Positions 28,650 through 40,400 of a stretch of DNA of 64,000 nt are shown here, piece after piece. Every line of letters begins with the position of its first letter. Position 1 is the stretch's first letter. Both the position numbers and the translations under genes were made by a program. The notes under the pieces were generated by a model, which was not told the DNA's origin, made no database searches, and saw only the letters and a program-made list of their open reading frames with translations. Source of the DNA: Moniliella sp. 'wahieum' (Eukaryota > Basidiomycota > Moniliellomycetes > Moniliellales > Moniliellaceae); NCBI GenBank assembly GCA_003971905.1, contig RSEE01000060.1, positions 124,001 to 188,000 on the forward strand, read 5' to 3'.

Positions 28650-30350
28650 ATGTCCCGCGCCCGCCCCGCCAAGGCCGCCGCCCCGGACGACGGCCTGAGC
28701 GACCAGGAGCGGCAGGTGTACGACACCATCGCCGCCCGCCCCGGCGGCGCCATCACCTCCGCCGAGCTCGCCCCGTCTTCAGCTCGCTCAAGGGCGAGGA
28801 GCGCGTGCAGCTGATCAACAAGCTCTCCCGCAAACATCTGCTCACCGCCGAACGGCTCCAGTCCGGCGTGCGCTGGACGGTGGTCGACAAGAACGAGGCT
28901 CTGCTCGTTGGCTCTCTCTCGGCCGACGAGCGGATGATTTTCTCCGTCATCCGCGACGCTGGCAACGAGGGCATCTGGTCCCGCCATGTCAAGGACCGCA
29001 CAGGCCTCCACACCACCATCGTGACCAAAGTGCTGAAGAACTTGGAGAACCAGCGCTATGTCAAGATTGTCAAATCGGTCAAATTTCCCACCAGAAAGAT
29101 CTACATGCTGGCGTCTCTGCAGCCGTCGGCCGAGTTGTCGGGGGGGACCGTGGTACTCCGACACGGAGCTGGACGTTGAGTTCATCACCACCCTCTCCAA
29201 GTTGTGTGAGGGCTTTATTGCCTCGTGCACCTTCCCTCCGCCCTCTTCCGATGGCCAGCTGTTCCCCGCCGGATGGATGGAGAAGAAGCTGCCCACCGCG
29301 GAGGAAATCCACCAACACATCAAACAATCCCGTGTGGTCAATACCCAGATTGGGGTGGAGCACATTACCCAAATCCTCAACACACTGGTGTACGATGGCA
29401 AGGTCGAACGTTTCCCCTCGATGTTTGGCCGGCCTACGCGTTCCGGATCGAGGAACGATGAGAGTGAGTATGAGTCCGAGTCTGAATCTGGGTCCGGGTC
29501 TGGGTCCGGGTCCGAGTCGACCTCCCACTCTGAATCTGAAACTGCCTCCGAATCACACTCAAGCTCCGAGACGGAAGGACGGAAGCGCAAGCGCACCAGT
29601 AACAAGTTGCGCGCCCGCAGCAGCAGGAGTAGGAGTCGAAGTAAATCCCGCTCGAAGCGACACAGGTCGTCCCGCTCTCGCTCCAAGCGGAAAGATGCGG
29701 ACGAGTCGGGATCCGAGGCAAGCTCTGCGTCCGAATCCGAGTCGGACAGCAACCGTCGTGCTCGCTCCCGCTCCCGGTCCTCGTCCAAGTCGAAAAAGTC
29801 TAGTTCCAAACGAAAAGCCCGCCCGATTTCGGACGACTCGGAGGAGGAAGTGGAGGCGCAACCGCCCCCCGGGGCTGACTTGTACGTCTACCGCACTCTG
29901 CGGCAGTGGAAAGGATCCGCGTCCTCCACGGTGCTACAAGAAGGAACCGGGTACGCGCTTTATACACTGGGGCTTGGCCTAGAGGAGGAAGTGGTGGATG
30001 AGCTGGAGACCGAGGTTAAGGCTTCCCTGGCCCAGCCCGACTCGACTGGTTTGGCTGTCAGCCAGATTCCTTGTGGTTCCTCTTCTGCTGGGGAGTTTTG
30101 CTCCCAGGGTGGAACCACGACCGCGGAGGAGTGTCCCCACTTTGCCTCCTGGCTGGAAGCGGGGTGGAAAGCACGGGTGTCACGGATTTCCAAGGCCAAG
30201 GCAACGGTGCGGGAACGGACAATGCCGACCAGTGTGGTGCCAGAAGAAAATGGCGATGGCGACGCCGATGCGGAGGCCGAGGGCCTCGAGGATGGGGGGG
30301 AGCAGGAGCAGGAGGACTACGAGATGCAGGAGGATGCGGGGTACGAGTGA
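28650..30350 (+). CDS. RPC34: RNA polymerase III subunit C34 (RPC34/POLR3F) with Glu/Ser- and Arg/Ser-rich insertion
   Basis: A winged-helix subunit needed for Pol III initiation. N-terminal winged helices: GLSDQERQVYDTIAARPGG and VQLINKLSRKHLL, then VIRDAGNEGIWSRHVK and LKNLENQRYVKIVKSVKFP. Next come GGPWYSDTELDVEF and HITQILNTLVYDGKVE, as in POLR3F. About 145 residues follow that the family lacks: an acidic Glu-Ser/Gly-Ser part, then Lys/Arg-Ser repeats (SRSRSRSKSRSK). The family frame resumes at LYVYRTL. The end keeps the Fe-S region QIPCGSSSAGEFCSQGG and EECPHFASWL, but one expected cysteine reads Ser. An acidic tail ends at 30350. Two indels: a lost C near 28772 and an extra G in a G7 run at 29140. 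No intron. Codon use is continuous through the insertion. Confidence 0.93.
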
Positions 30351-30801
30351 GTCGAGCAAAAGAATGTGATACCAGACTTGGGATGTAGGCACAAACGGGA
30401 GGGGTAGCCTGCGCTGGGGCTGAACGTTGATTGATGGGTAGGGCTGCTGCTACACGGGGCGGATCGGCACGTGGTGTGGGACCCAGAATGTTCAAAAAGG
30501 GGTGGCGCACCAGACACCCCCGAGGGTTCGAACACCCGCACACTGGCGCTGCGCCTGCGCCCATCTCGCATAGGCACAGCCGATGGGCGCTCTCTGACAC
30601 ACCGCACTGGCCCAGTGTGCGCTGGGCGCCTGCAACCCTATGCCGATCAGAGGCAGTGCACAGCACTCGGTCGTCAGATCTCAGATGCTCTGTTTCGGCC
30701 CCCCCACCTCGCCGATCGCGGCCCCCAAGAGAGGCGGACCACCACCACCACCGCCCCTTCTTCGCCTTTGCCCCCGTCCCTGCGCCAGCCATCGCCCAAC
30801 G
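30351..30801. other. Intergenic and leader
   Basis: A GAACGTTGA repeat remnant at 30423. A TTCGAACACC near 30529 is not part of a tRNA. The leader of the next gene is C-rich. Confidence 0.4.
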
Positions 30802-31866
30802 ATGCGCATCCCTCCCTCCCTCCTCTCGTCCCTTGGCGTCGCCTTGGCCTTCGTGCTGCAGGTGCATGCCAGTGCCGCATCCCAAGCAACCCCACCCGAC
30901 ACCACCCCTGCGTTTTGCTCCGTATCCAACAACCGTCTGTCCGCCGACCAGAACGCCTTTGTGTCGGCCTGCGACAACCTCCACTACTGTGGCACCGACA
31001 ACAAGTGTCATCCGAATGGGTGCAGGAAAGACGAGTATCCGTTTGGCTATGCGCGCAAATCCGACTGGCCTCCCCTCTGCCCTTCCAACACCTTCTGTCC
31101 CGACGAGCTCGACTCGTGCAAGCCCCTCGTTCCTCTCGGCGGTAGCTGCCAGCTGAACCGGGATGACGAGTGTCAGCCCCTCCTGAATCGCTTGCCGCGC
31201 AGGGCGTCAAGTCCATCTGTCTCGAGTTCAAGTGCCAGTACCAGAACCACACTGGAGGCGACAAGTGCACCAATGAGAACACAGTCTACACGGTCTATGA
31301 AACGCCTACCCTCACCTACGGCGACATTATTTCGCGCGACAACTGCCATCCTCGGTTCTACTGCGACGCCCCAACCTTGACCTGCATGCTCAAGAAGAAC
31401 CTGGGGCAACATTGTGCGGCCGACAAGGAATGTCGCTCCTTCCACTGCGTCGACCACTCGGGTGCGTCCGGATCGCAGCTGTACAACAACGACGCGACGG
31501 GCGTGTGCAAGGAGCCACCCAACATCCCGTCCAAAACGGGAGCTTGGGTGTATGTGCTGGTAGCACTGGGCCTTGTGGCAGGTGGGATTGTACTCTGTTT
31601 GGCCCTGCTCTACTTGCACACCAACTCGCGCCGGACCCGCAACCGGGAAATCAAGTCTTACTACCAACTCCAGACCCAACTGGGACGACATCCAAGAGAT
31701 GTATGAGGCAGCTAAGCAAACGGTGGCCCAACACACAGCGCCCAACTCACGTGTCCAGAGCCAGTACCACCTCCGCTCCCCCGCCGGCAGCGCCGCCAAC
31801 TTGCCCGCCCGTTCGTCCCAGATTGGTCTGACGGGACCCACGTCGCCTCCTGTGCGACGGTACTAA
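30802..31866 (+). CDS. Cys-rich type I membrane protein, function unknown
   Basis: A signal peptide is visible at the start (MRIPPSLLSSLGVALAFVLQ, then VHASA). A lumenal or extracellular region of about 230 residues follows with roughly 18 cysteines in spaced pairs (YCGTDNKCHPNGC, CPSNTFCPDELDSC, CHPRFYCDAPTLTC, CAADKECRSFHC). One transmembrane helix (WVYVLVALGLVAGGIVLCLA) comes next, followed by a basic stop-transfer TNSRRTRNREIK. The cytosolic tail is WDDIQEMYEAAKQTV and QYHLRSPAGS, ending PPVRRY. Proteins of this layout are common in basidiomycete cell-surface or vacuolar membranes, but I cannot assign a role. Two indels: one C lost near 31180 and one extra C near 31676. Start chosen for the signal peptide. 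Confidence 0.8.
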
Positions 31867-33025
31867 CGCAAGCCGTCCATCATCCACTTTTTCTTCTTAT
31901 TAGCTAGTCCTCCTCCCCTCCCCTCCCCTCCCCTCTCTGGATGCCTCTCCTTCCTTTTCCCCCCTGTCCTCTCGCTTCTCGCATCAGCATGTTTTGCACC
32001 CGTTTATTCCCCTCGGGTCGTCATGGTCGTTGTCCTTGTGCGAAACATGTGTCCCTGTTGGTCTCGCTCTCTCAAAGGCGCTCTCTATACGTGGAAAATG
32101 GGAAGGATGTATAGGCGGGACGCGGCCGATAGGTTCTGGCTGGCGGGCACGGCCATGGACCGTAGGATTGTCCCCATTAGGCTCGGGGCCCCACCCAGTG
32201 GTCAACCTGATAGAAAACCAACTGCCACACGTGCTGCTGACGCCATCCATCCTCGCTAACCGCATGTGGCTTTGTTGATCTTAGTATCGGATGCATAGTT
32301 GGACTTCAAGGGGAGGACGTTACCGAATAGCGAGGGACCCAGTAACCAAGAAAGGTGCACCGAGGCGTGAACCTTGCTGATAACCTCCGCCTTCAATTCG
32401 TTAACCGGTGTGTTGATACGAGGCGAAGGACCACAGTTTGCCACAACTGAAGAGGTTGAGGAGGGAAGGACGGAACACAGAGGGGTCATTAGGAGTTATA
32501 AGACGTTTCTCTTCCCCGCAGGCCACAAGTGCATGTGGGCGTCAATGACCCGTAGCATTTTGGATGGGGTCGAGCCTGACGGCCAATGATGAGGCGAAAT
32601 TGCTCAAAAGACGGGCAACGTTTTGTTTTGGACGAGGTGAGCTGGAATGAGAACCTACTAGTCAAAAGAAGTCGAACAACGCGTTTGTTGCCAACACCAG
32701 GATCCGTTACGGGGGTCGCGAGCGGGGTGACAGGCGGCGCCAACTGAGGGTGGGCTCGGCTGGCTGATGCTGCACGCAGCATGGCGAGTGAAGTCCTTGC
32801 TAGATCGCTGGGTCCCACCGATCCCACAGTGGCCTTGCCGTGCAATCGATACTCGATATCTAAGTGATAATCGTGCTCTGGCCTCCCAGGCAAGGCAGCT
32901 GGGCGAGTTGGGCGAGTCTATCTGGTTACGTCAGCGGCCGCAGCCCCCCCTGCCAGCCGCTGCCACCTCCGCCACCGCCGCCCCGCCACCGCTCCCCCGC
33001 CGCTGCCCCCCCGCCGTCGGCCGCC
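31867..33025. other. Intergenic, no gene recognised
   Basis: A CTCCC pentamer run at about 31912-31936. Short ORFs only. The Syn8 leader at 32940-33025 is C-rich (CCGCC-type). Confidence 0.4.
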
Positions 33026-34104
33026 ATGTCCACCGGCAGCGCTGAGCGCGCCGCGCGCTTCTCCTCGCTGCACGCCGCCACGCTCCAACTTGTGCAAGAG
33101 CGCCAGCGTGCGCGCGGCCTCAACCTACCCGTTGCCGCCGTGGCGCCGACCGAGGCTTTGATCGAGACCAACTTGGTCCAGCTCGTCGACGCCGCCCAGG
33201 GCATGGCCGAGGAGTTGCGCGACACGGACCAGGCCGCTCGTAATGGACGCGTGGCGCTGGCCGAGGTGCGACAGGCAGAAGACGATTTGGCGGAAGCCAA
33301 GTCCAACCTCACCTCCTTGCTTACCATGCTTGGCACCGACCCTTGGGCCACCGCGTTGCGCACCACTACCAAGGCTTCGTACGTTTCCCCCTCTGCTTTC
33401 CTCTTGCCTTGCTGAAGATGCGAGTGGGCTGACCAAGGTGTAGATCTGCCCTGCTCAACCCGCCTCCTACCGAGCCCGCTGCGCTTCCCGTGGAAGGCAC
33501 ACCCTCCACCCCCACGTCAAGCGGGCCGACGCAGGCCAAAGCGCAACGACCAGACTACTACCATGACGACATTGAGGATGACGTGGAGGCCAGTGCAGCG
33601 TTGCTCCAAAGCCAACAACTGCAGATGGACACTCAAGATGCCCACCTGGACTTGCTTGGACAGAGCATTCAACGGCAACAGCACCTCAGCCTGCAGATGA
33701 ACGAGGAATTGGGCCGACAGTACGTCCCCCCCCCCCTTCCCTGCTCTCTGCTCCCTCCTCCTCGGTACGATGACGATGGGATGCTAACATTCTAACGTTT
33801 CCTCCCCCCCGCGCCCCCATTAGCTCGGAACTGTTGGACAGCTTGGACAGCGCAGTGGACAATACCGCCTCAGGGTTGAGTTCGGCCCACCGGAGGTTAG
33901 ATACGTTCCGCCGCGCTTCGCGAGAACATGGTACGTCCTCTCCTCTTCCCTTTCCCTTCTCTTCCCTTGCCTGCCTTTCCTTTCCCTTGCCATGGGCCGC
34001 TGGCTGGGGTGCGACGAGGAAACTGATTGTGTCGGACCAGGAACAAGTTTTACGATTGTTGGGCTGATTATTCTGCTCATTTTGATAATTGCACTGGTCA
34101 AGTG
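33026..34104 (+). CDS. SYN8: Qc-SNARE, Syntaxin-8/Syn8-like
   Basis: An endosomal membrane-fusion SNARE. Four exons: 33026-33378, 33444-33719, 33824-33930 and 34041-34104, with introns of 65, 104 and 110 nt that all have GTACGT donors. The N-terminal helical region (LHAATLQLVQERQRA, IETNLVQLVDAAQGM) leads to a flexible stretch, then the SNARE motif (LDLLGQSIQRQQHLSLQMNE, LLDSLDSAVDNTASGL, HRRLDTFRRA). The last exon encodes a C-terminal anchor, TIVGLIILLILIIALVK. The Gln at the zero layer fits Qc. No frameshift is found, so this gene is a good internal control for splice-site and sequence quality. Confidence 0.9.
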
Positions 34105-34434
34105 AGGGAGGGAGAGGGGGTTCCAACGGTTTGTCGATCTGTACGATGTCCCGGTACCATTCCCCCCCGCGCCCTTCTTTGGGGGGTTGAGGGGGGGGGG
34201 TATTGTGATGAATCCAAAGCGTGTTTAGAATACATTTTTGCCTTGCCAAGTCTAGGACACGGTGTGTCCACCAAGAGAGGAGAGGGTGGGTGAGAGAGAC
34301 AGGGTGGGTAGGGGGCATCGAAGCGAGGGTGAGATGTGGTGGTAAGGAGGGGAGAGGAACGGGAAGGAGGGGAGAGGACGGAAAGGAGAGGATGGGAAGG
34401 GTAGGGTAGGGAAGGGCAGATGAAAAACGCGAGT
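34105..34434. other. Convergent intergenic region
   Basis: Purine-rich on the plus strand (GGGAAGG/GGAGAGG runs at 34310-34420). 3' UTRs of Syn8 and of the coiled-coil gene; no gene. Confidence 0.5.
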
Positions 34435-37400
34435 TCAAGTGGTGCGCGAAGCCACATCGAGCGTCAAGGGGCGCAGGGCCAACTTGCGCGAGGACTGGGC
34501 CTGATGATTGGGTAGACTGGTGGTAGCGGTGGGAGTGGGAGTGGTCTCGGTAGGTTCTTGCGAGGGGGGCGTTAGGCCATCGGTTTCGACCGAGATGGAG
34601 GTAGGGGCACTGTGTTCGCATGAGGAAGACGGGTCGCGGGGTGGGGTGGAAGAAGTGGAGCCGGGTAACTTGAGCCCACTCAAATCGGCCTTGGTGGTGG
34701 TATGCATCTCATTGTACGCTTCGCTCAACGCTTCTTGCAACGCACGAATTTGCGATTGCGCCTGCCGCTTCTCCGCTTCCAACGTCACCACCGTATCGTC
34801 CAGATCGCGTACTCGCAACGACAGTTGCCGGCCATCCATTCCCAGCGTCATGGTCCGCAACGACGAGGGCTTGCTCCGGTGTCCCAGCGCGGGCTGCGAC
34901 CGCGTACTGGCCTGCGATGAGGGACGAGAGAGACTGGGTGCATGGCCGGCAGTAAGCCCAGTAGGCAACGAAGGTACCGGTGGCACATCCCCGGCTTCCG
35001 ACGACGGTGGCTCAAAGATTCGCGCAACGGGCGGCACGGGCTGCAACTTGAACGATTTCCGTCCGCCCGACCGTTGTCGGTCTGCCCGACTCGCCGCCCT
35101 GGATTGCGAAAAGGATGCAGAAGAGCTAGAGGGCACCCGGTTGGGAATGCGGTGTGGGGTCCAAGTATGCGTCCGGGCCGCCGCTGAGGGCGCCGAGGTG
35201 GACGATAGCGACGGCGAAGGAATTTCCCGCGCATGTACGCGCGCAAGCGCCTCGTCCAGCATGGCACCCGGCGCACTGGTCATTGGGAGTCTGGTATAAC
35301 GGGAGGGGGGGAAGTTAGAATGTACTCTAAGAAACGAGGAAGCAAGGAAGAGAGGGAGGGAGGAAAGAAACAAAGTAAAAGGGAGGGAAGGAAGGACATA
35401 CCCAAGCTCGCTATGGGCAGGCGTGTTGACTGTCGACACTGCCTCGATCGACTTGTCCAGCAAGCCGCGCATACCAGTAAGGAACCGCTCCAAACGTGCC
35501 TTCTCCTGGTGGCTCGCCATGACTTGCGTCCGGAGGGCGTGGATCAAGCTCCGCATCTCCTTGACCTCACCCACCACCCTTGTCCAATCCAACGGGGCCT
35601 GCTTGCCCGTCGAAGCGAGGCCGAGCGTGGGCGGGGTGGAACCGGCGCGGCTGATGGGCGTGACGGGCGTCGGAAGCGACATGGCCAAGTGACCGGGAGT
35701 ACTTTGCGGCGTTCCACGCTCCAAGACGGGCGAGGAGGGATTGGTACTGCGCTGCTCAAAGCGCGAACGCAGACTGCTCACGTCCACCTTGCCCGAACCG
35801 AACCGGAGGAGGTGGTAGAACGGTGACACCGGGACTGCGAGAGCGGATGACAGGCGAAGGCCACGTCCCAGCCAACCGGTTCTTGGGCAGAGGAGGAACT
35901 TCGTCGGTGCCCATGCTGGCCGTGACGCTGGGCGTCGTGCCTCCCCCCAAGGAAGCCTGGGGGAAGAGCGAAACAAGCTCGGCCAACTCGGTTGCAGAAG
36001 GACCCGGCTGGGTCGAGGAGGAAGCAAGCAGTGGTTTGGCCCCGATCGCCTTTGCCCGTGCCGAATCGAGCTCGACCCGCATCGCTGCCGCATCCCGCGC
36101 CAGTTGCTCGTTCTCGGCTCGCAAATGGTCATACTGCTCATGCAGCGCAGCGAATTGGACGCGCAGACGAGCATGTTCCTCGCCCAAGCGGCGTGACGAG
36201 CCAAGTGCGACCGATCCTCCTCGCTCCGGGGGGAAGAGGAGGGGGACATGGGCGCGAGCGTACGGAGTGAGACGCCGGCATCGCCTTCATCGTCGGCAAT
36301 GTCCGTGTGAGCATCGGTGTACTCGCTGGAGGGAATGGGCGACGAAGGTTCCACTTCCCTTATCACCACGGGCACAGGCGCGAGCATCTCCATCTCATCC
36401 GGCTCGGAGCTGAGGATTTCCGACGTGATGGGCGGCGCCAACGATCGCGCGCCACCGAAGGGTAGGGAGGCTGGTACAGCAGGGGCGTGGGATACGGCCT
36501 CGAGCTCTTTTGCAAGACGCGCACGCTCAGCTTCCAATCGCTGGCACTCGGTCCGCAGCACCGTCGTCTCGGCGGTCAATTCGGCCGTGGCATGCTGTGC
36601 TTCCAACGCGGCCCGCTCTGCCATGTCCAAACGTCCAGCCAGACCAGGCAACTCGGGGTGGTCCAAAGAAGACACGGACCCCGTCTTGTCCGCCCGCAGG
36701 GCCGAAACCAACCGCGTTTCCAGCTCGGCGACACGGGTGCGCGAAGCGGCCAACTCGGGCTCCAGCGATGCGACGGTGCGCTGGAGAGCACGTGTCTTGG
36801 CCTCCAACGCGGCTAGCTTGGTGCCATCGACCACAGGCTGGTCCTGCTTGGCTGCCATCGCACTGCTATGCGCCTTGGCCAGTTCTTCCTCCAACAACGT
36901 CACCTGCACCGCCTTGTCTTGGGTCTGCTGCCGTGCCTCATCCAGCGCCTTGCGCGCCCTGCCACAGTTTGCTCCAATGCAGACCGGTCCACCTCCACCG
37001 ACTGCAGCTTGACTTCAGCGTCCCGGGTCAGCTTGGTCTGCTCGGTCAGCTCCAGCTCGTAGCGTGATACGGTGCTGAGCATTTCCTCCAGCTGCCGCGC
37101 CAGCCCGCCGTTTCGCCCGAGTGGGAACGACGAGCAAGATCAGCACTGCGGGGACCGCCATCTCTCGTGGCTTCCGTCCCGATCGCCCGCTCCGTCTCCG
37201 TCTCTGTCTCCGTCTCTGTCCCTTCGTCCTCCGTCTCCAACCCCAGGGTTCGGGACTCGTTCGGACGCCGGTGCACCCGCCCGCCGCGCCGTTCCAGCTC
37301 ATCAAACGCGTCGGTAATGTGTTCCGAGATGGACGAGATGAGGGAATCAATGTTCTGACCTGCCGTTTCACGTTGCCGAGGCACCGAGACGCCCTTGATT

Positions 37401-40400
37401 TGCAACAAGAGGTTGTCCATCTCTTCCCGTCCATCCACCTTGCCCAACATCTCAGCACACCTCCGATCCTCTTCGCGCAACCTTGCTTCGGCCGACTCGA
37501 GGCGGCGCTCAAATGCGGAAAAGAGGCCTTCGCGCTCGGCCAAAATCCTTCGTTCGGCCGCAACAGCCAACTCGAGCTGCCGCAGCCCTCGCTCCGCCTC
37601 GTCTGCCCGTCGTACAGCCTCGTCCCGTTCGTCCCGCTGCTCCTGGACCAGCCGATCGGCATGCGTCCGGAACGCACGCAACTCGCCAACATGCTTTTCT
37701 TGCTCTGCCATCTCTTGCTCCCGTTGGGCCAAGGCGGCCTCCAACTCGGTTCGGACCGCTTCGTGCTGCGCCGTAGCCAAGGCCAGGTCCTCCCTTGCCT
37801 CCTCGGCCGCCCGCTGCGCCGCACGTAGATCCGCCTCGACCTCTGCAAGCCGATGCAACGAACCCACGTCCGACGCTGCTTGCTCTTGCGCAGCCACAAG
37901 CGCCTGATGAGCTTTTTGCTCCGCTTGGCGCGCCGCGACCAACGCCCTGCTCGTCTCGAGCGACTCGGCACGCAACGCATGGTGCGTATCGAGTAACTCG
38001 CGATGCGCATGACGCAGTTCGTCCAATTTGCCCTCGGCCAACTGCGCACGGAGGTGCGCCGGCGCGCCCGCCGTACCGTCGTTCGACCCATCTTGCCCAG
38101 AAGCCGAGCCGGGCACCAAAGGTGGCGAAACCATCTGCCACTCCCCCTGGGTCCCCGTCGACTCGCTGTGCACCGGTCCGACCTCGCGCGTCAAAGGTCG
38201 AGATGGGTCGGAGGAGTCGGAGGGGGCGGAGGGGTCGGCAGTAGACAGGCCGCGGAGCGTAGCCCCATGTTCCGCTTGCCCGTCTAGCACCGATTGCCTC
38301 CACCGCTCGGCCTCGGCTTTGGCGTGGGCCGCCTCGGCCCGAGCTGCCTCCAGTTCCTCCGTGAGCGAGGCGAGCGTCGTGGCAGTCGTGGCAGTCGTGC
38401 CCGTGGGCGCAGCAGGAGAAGGGGGACGGACCGCACGGGAAGCTGGACAACCGCCTCCAACCGGTTCGCGAGCGAATTGAGCTGGTCCTCAGCCTGGTCG
38501 GCAGCGCGTTGCAGCGTGTCTCGCATCTGCCTCTCGGCCTTCTCGGCTGCTTCGGCACGGGCTGTGGCTTGAGCCAGCGCAGCGGCGTCTCCGGCGTCTT
38601 CCGCGTCCAAGGTGGAACGAGAAAGAGAACGGGTGGGAGAAGGAGGATTGGGAGAGGCGGCAAGCTGCTGTTGCAATGCCTCTTTGGTAGATACGAGTTG
38701 GTCCCGCTCTTGCTCCCATGCCAAAGCACGTTGGGCCAGCTGAGCATGGTCCGCTTTGTCCTGGTCCCACGAAGCTTGCCCTTCCTCCCTTTTGCGCTCG
38801 GCCTCTGCTACTGCCTCCTCCAGCTCCTGCACGCGACGGCGTAACGTCTCCCTCTCGGCGGACAGGTCGGACTGGGCGGCTTGCAGAGTAGCATGGGTGG
38901 AAAGTAGATCGGTATGTTGCTGTGCCATCTCCTCGTGGGTGTCCGTGAGCGCACGGTGGGACTGTTCCAGGTCCTGGTGTTGCTCCAGCAGCGCTGCATG
39001 CATCTCCTTGGCCACGTCCCGTTCGCCTTGGAGATGCGTCTGGGTCTCGAGGAGAGTCTGGTGAGCCTGCGTCAGCTCCTCGTGCTTCGTGCGCCAGGCA
39101 TCTCGTTCCTCTACGACCGAAGCATGCTCGGCTTGCAACTGATCCCGCGCGTGCGTGAGTTGGGCCAGGTCGCGTGCCAGCGCGTCAACTTGGGCTTGAG
39201 CTTGGTCCTGCGCCTCCCGCAACGCCTGTGTCCACCGCTGTTCCTCTTGCTCAGCACGAAGCAGGTGCTGTCGATTTGCCTCGGCATGGTCTGCGTCGCG
39301 TTGAGCCAGCTCCGTCTGGTGTGCCTTCTGCGCCCGTTCGTTCGCCTCCACTTGGGCAGCGTGCTCGGCTTGCCAGTGCGCCACTTGCTGTTCGAACGCC
39401 GTGCGTTCGGCCAAATGCTGCGCGACCAACGTCGCATTTTCGGTCGCCGCCTTGCGCGCTCGGTCCAGCTCGCTCTCCATGCTCCCAGCACGCAACGCAA
39501 TGATCTGCATCGCCTTGGCGAACGAAATGGACTCCGAATCACTCGAACTGGGCGGCGAAGCCAACGCCGCAGCCGTAGCGGCAGCCATCAACGTGTCGGC
39601 CCCTGCGTCCGTACCTGCCGTGGCCAAAGTCGAACATGCCTCGGGCTCTGCCTTGGACGGTACCTGGGGCACGATCTCAGGCTGCAAGGAACTGGGCATG
39701 TCGGGCCCGTTGGCCCCGCCTGCCTCGCCGGCAGGACCAGGAGAAAGGGAGGAGGGCAAGCGTGCCAGTTGGCGGGAGCGGGCAGCTGAGTGGTGTGCGA
39801 CCAACGCTTTGCGCAGCCCGGCAGCCTTGTCCGTCAAGGCCGCAGCTTGGTCGGTAGCTTGGGCAGCCTGAGCCGCGGCCAACTTAGTTTGGGCATCGGC
39901 CAATTCGGCGCGCAACAGCGCCATCCGACTTTCTGTCCGATCCGCCCCGGGCGAGGTACTGCTGCAGCTCGACCTGGGACGGGCAGCAGGCAAAGAAAGG
40001 GAGAGAGAGCCCGTGGAAGCGTACCCGGCCGACGGCGAGGCCGACGAGAAGGAGTGATCGGGTTCGGCCTCCTCTGGGTCCGTAAGCTCTTCCACATGGT
40101 CCGGGTCGGCTGGTAAGGCCAAGGTGGACCCGGGAGGGACGAGAGCCAGCGGGGGAGGCGGAGCGCGCGCAATCGGGCAAGGTACCTTGGCGAACAAGGG
40201 GTGTAGCACCCGGGGTGGTGCCGGGGGACAAGCCTTCGGTTGAAGGGACCGGCGGCGGTGGACCAGGGGTGGGACCGGCACGCAGACTGGGCAAGGGCGC
40301 CATGCCAAATGGATCGTCAAGTACGTCCAGGTGCATGGGCAGGAGCGGATGCAAGCCCCTTGGTCCCTCTTCGGCTTCGGGGCCATCGTCGGTATCGGTC

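Noticed and set aside
27599-29179. A 526-codon plus-strand ORF through the ABCD transporter
   Set aside because: Its first 340 codons are the antisense of a clearly conserved transporter. Only the part from 28650 is real, as RPC34.
30510-30600. tRNA-like TTCGAACACC motif
   Set aside because: No acceptor or anticodon stems can be formed around it. The resemblance to a T loop is accidental.
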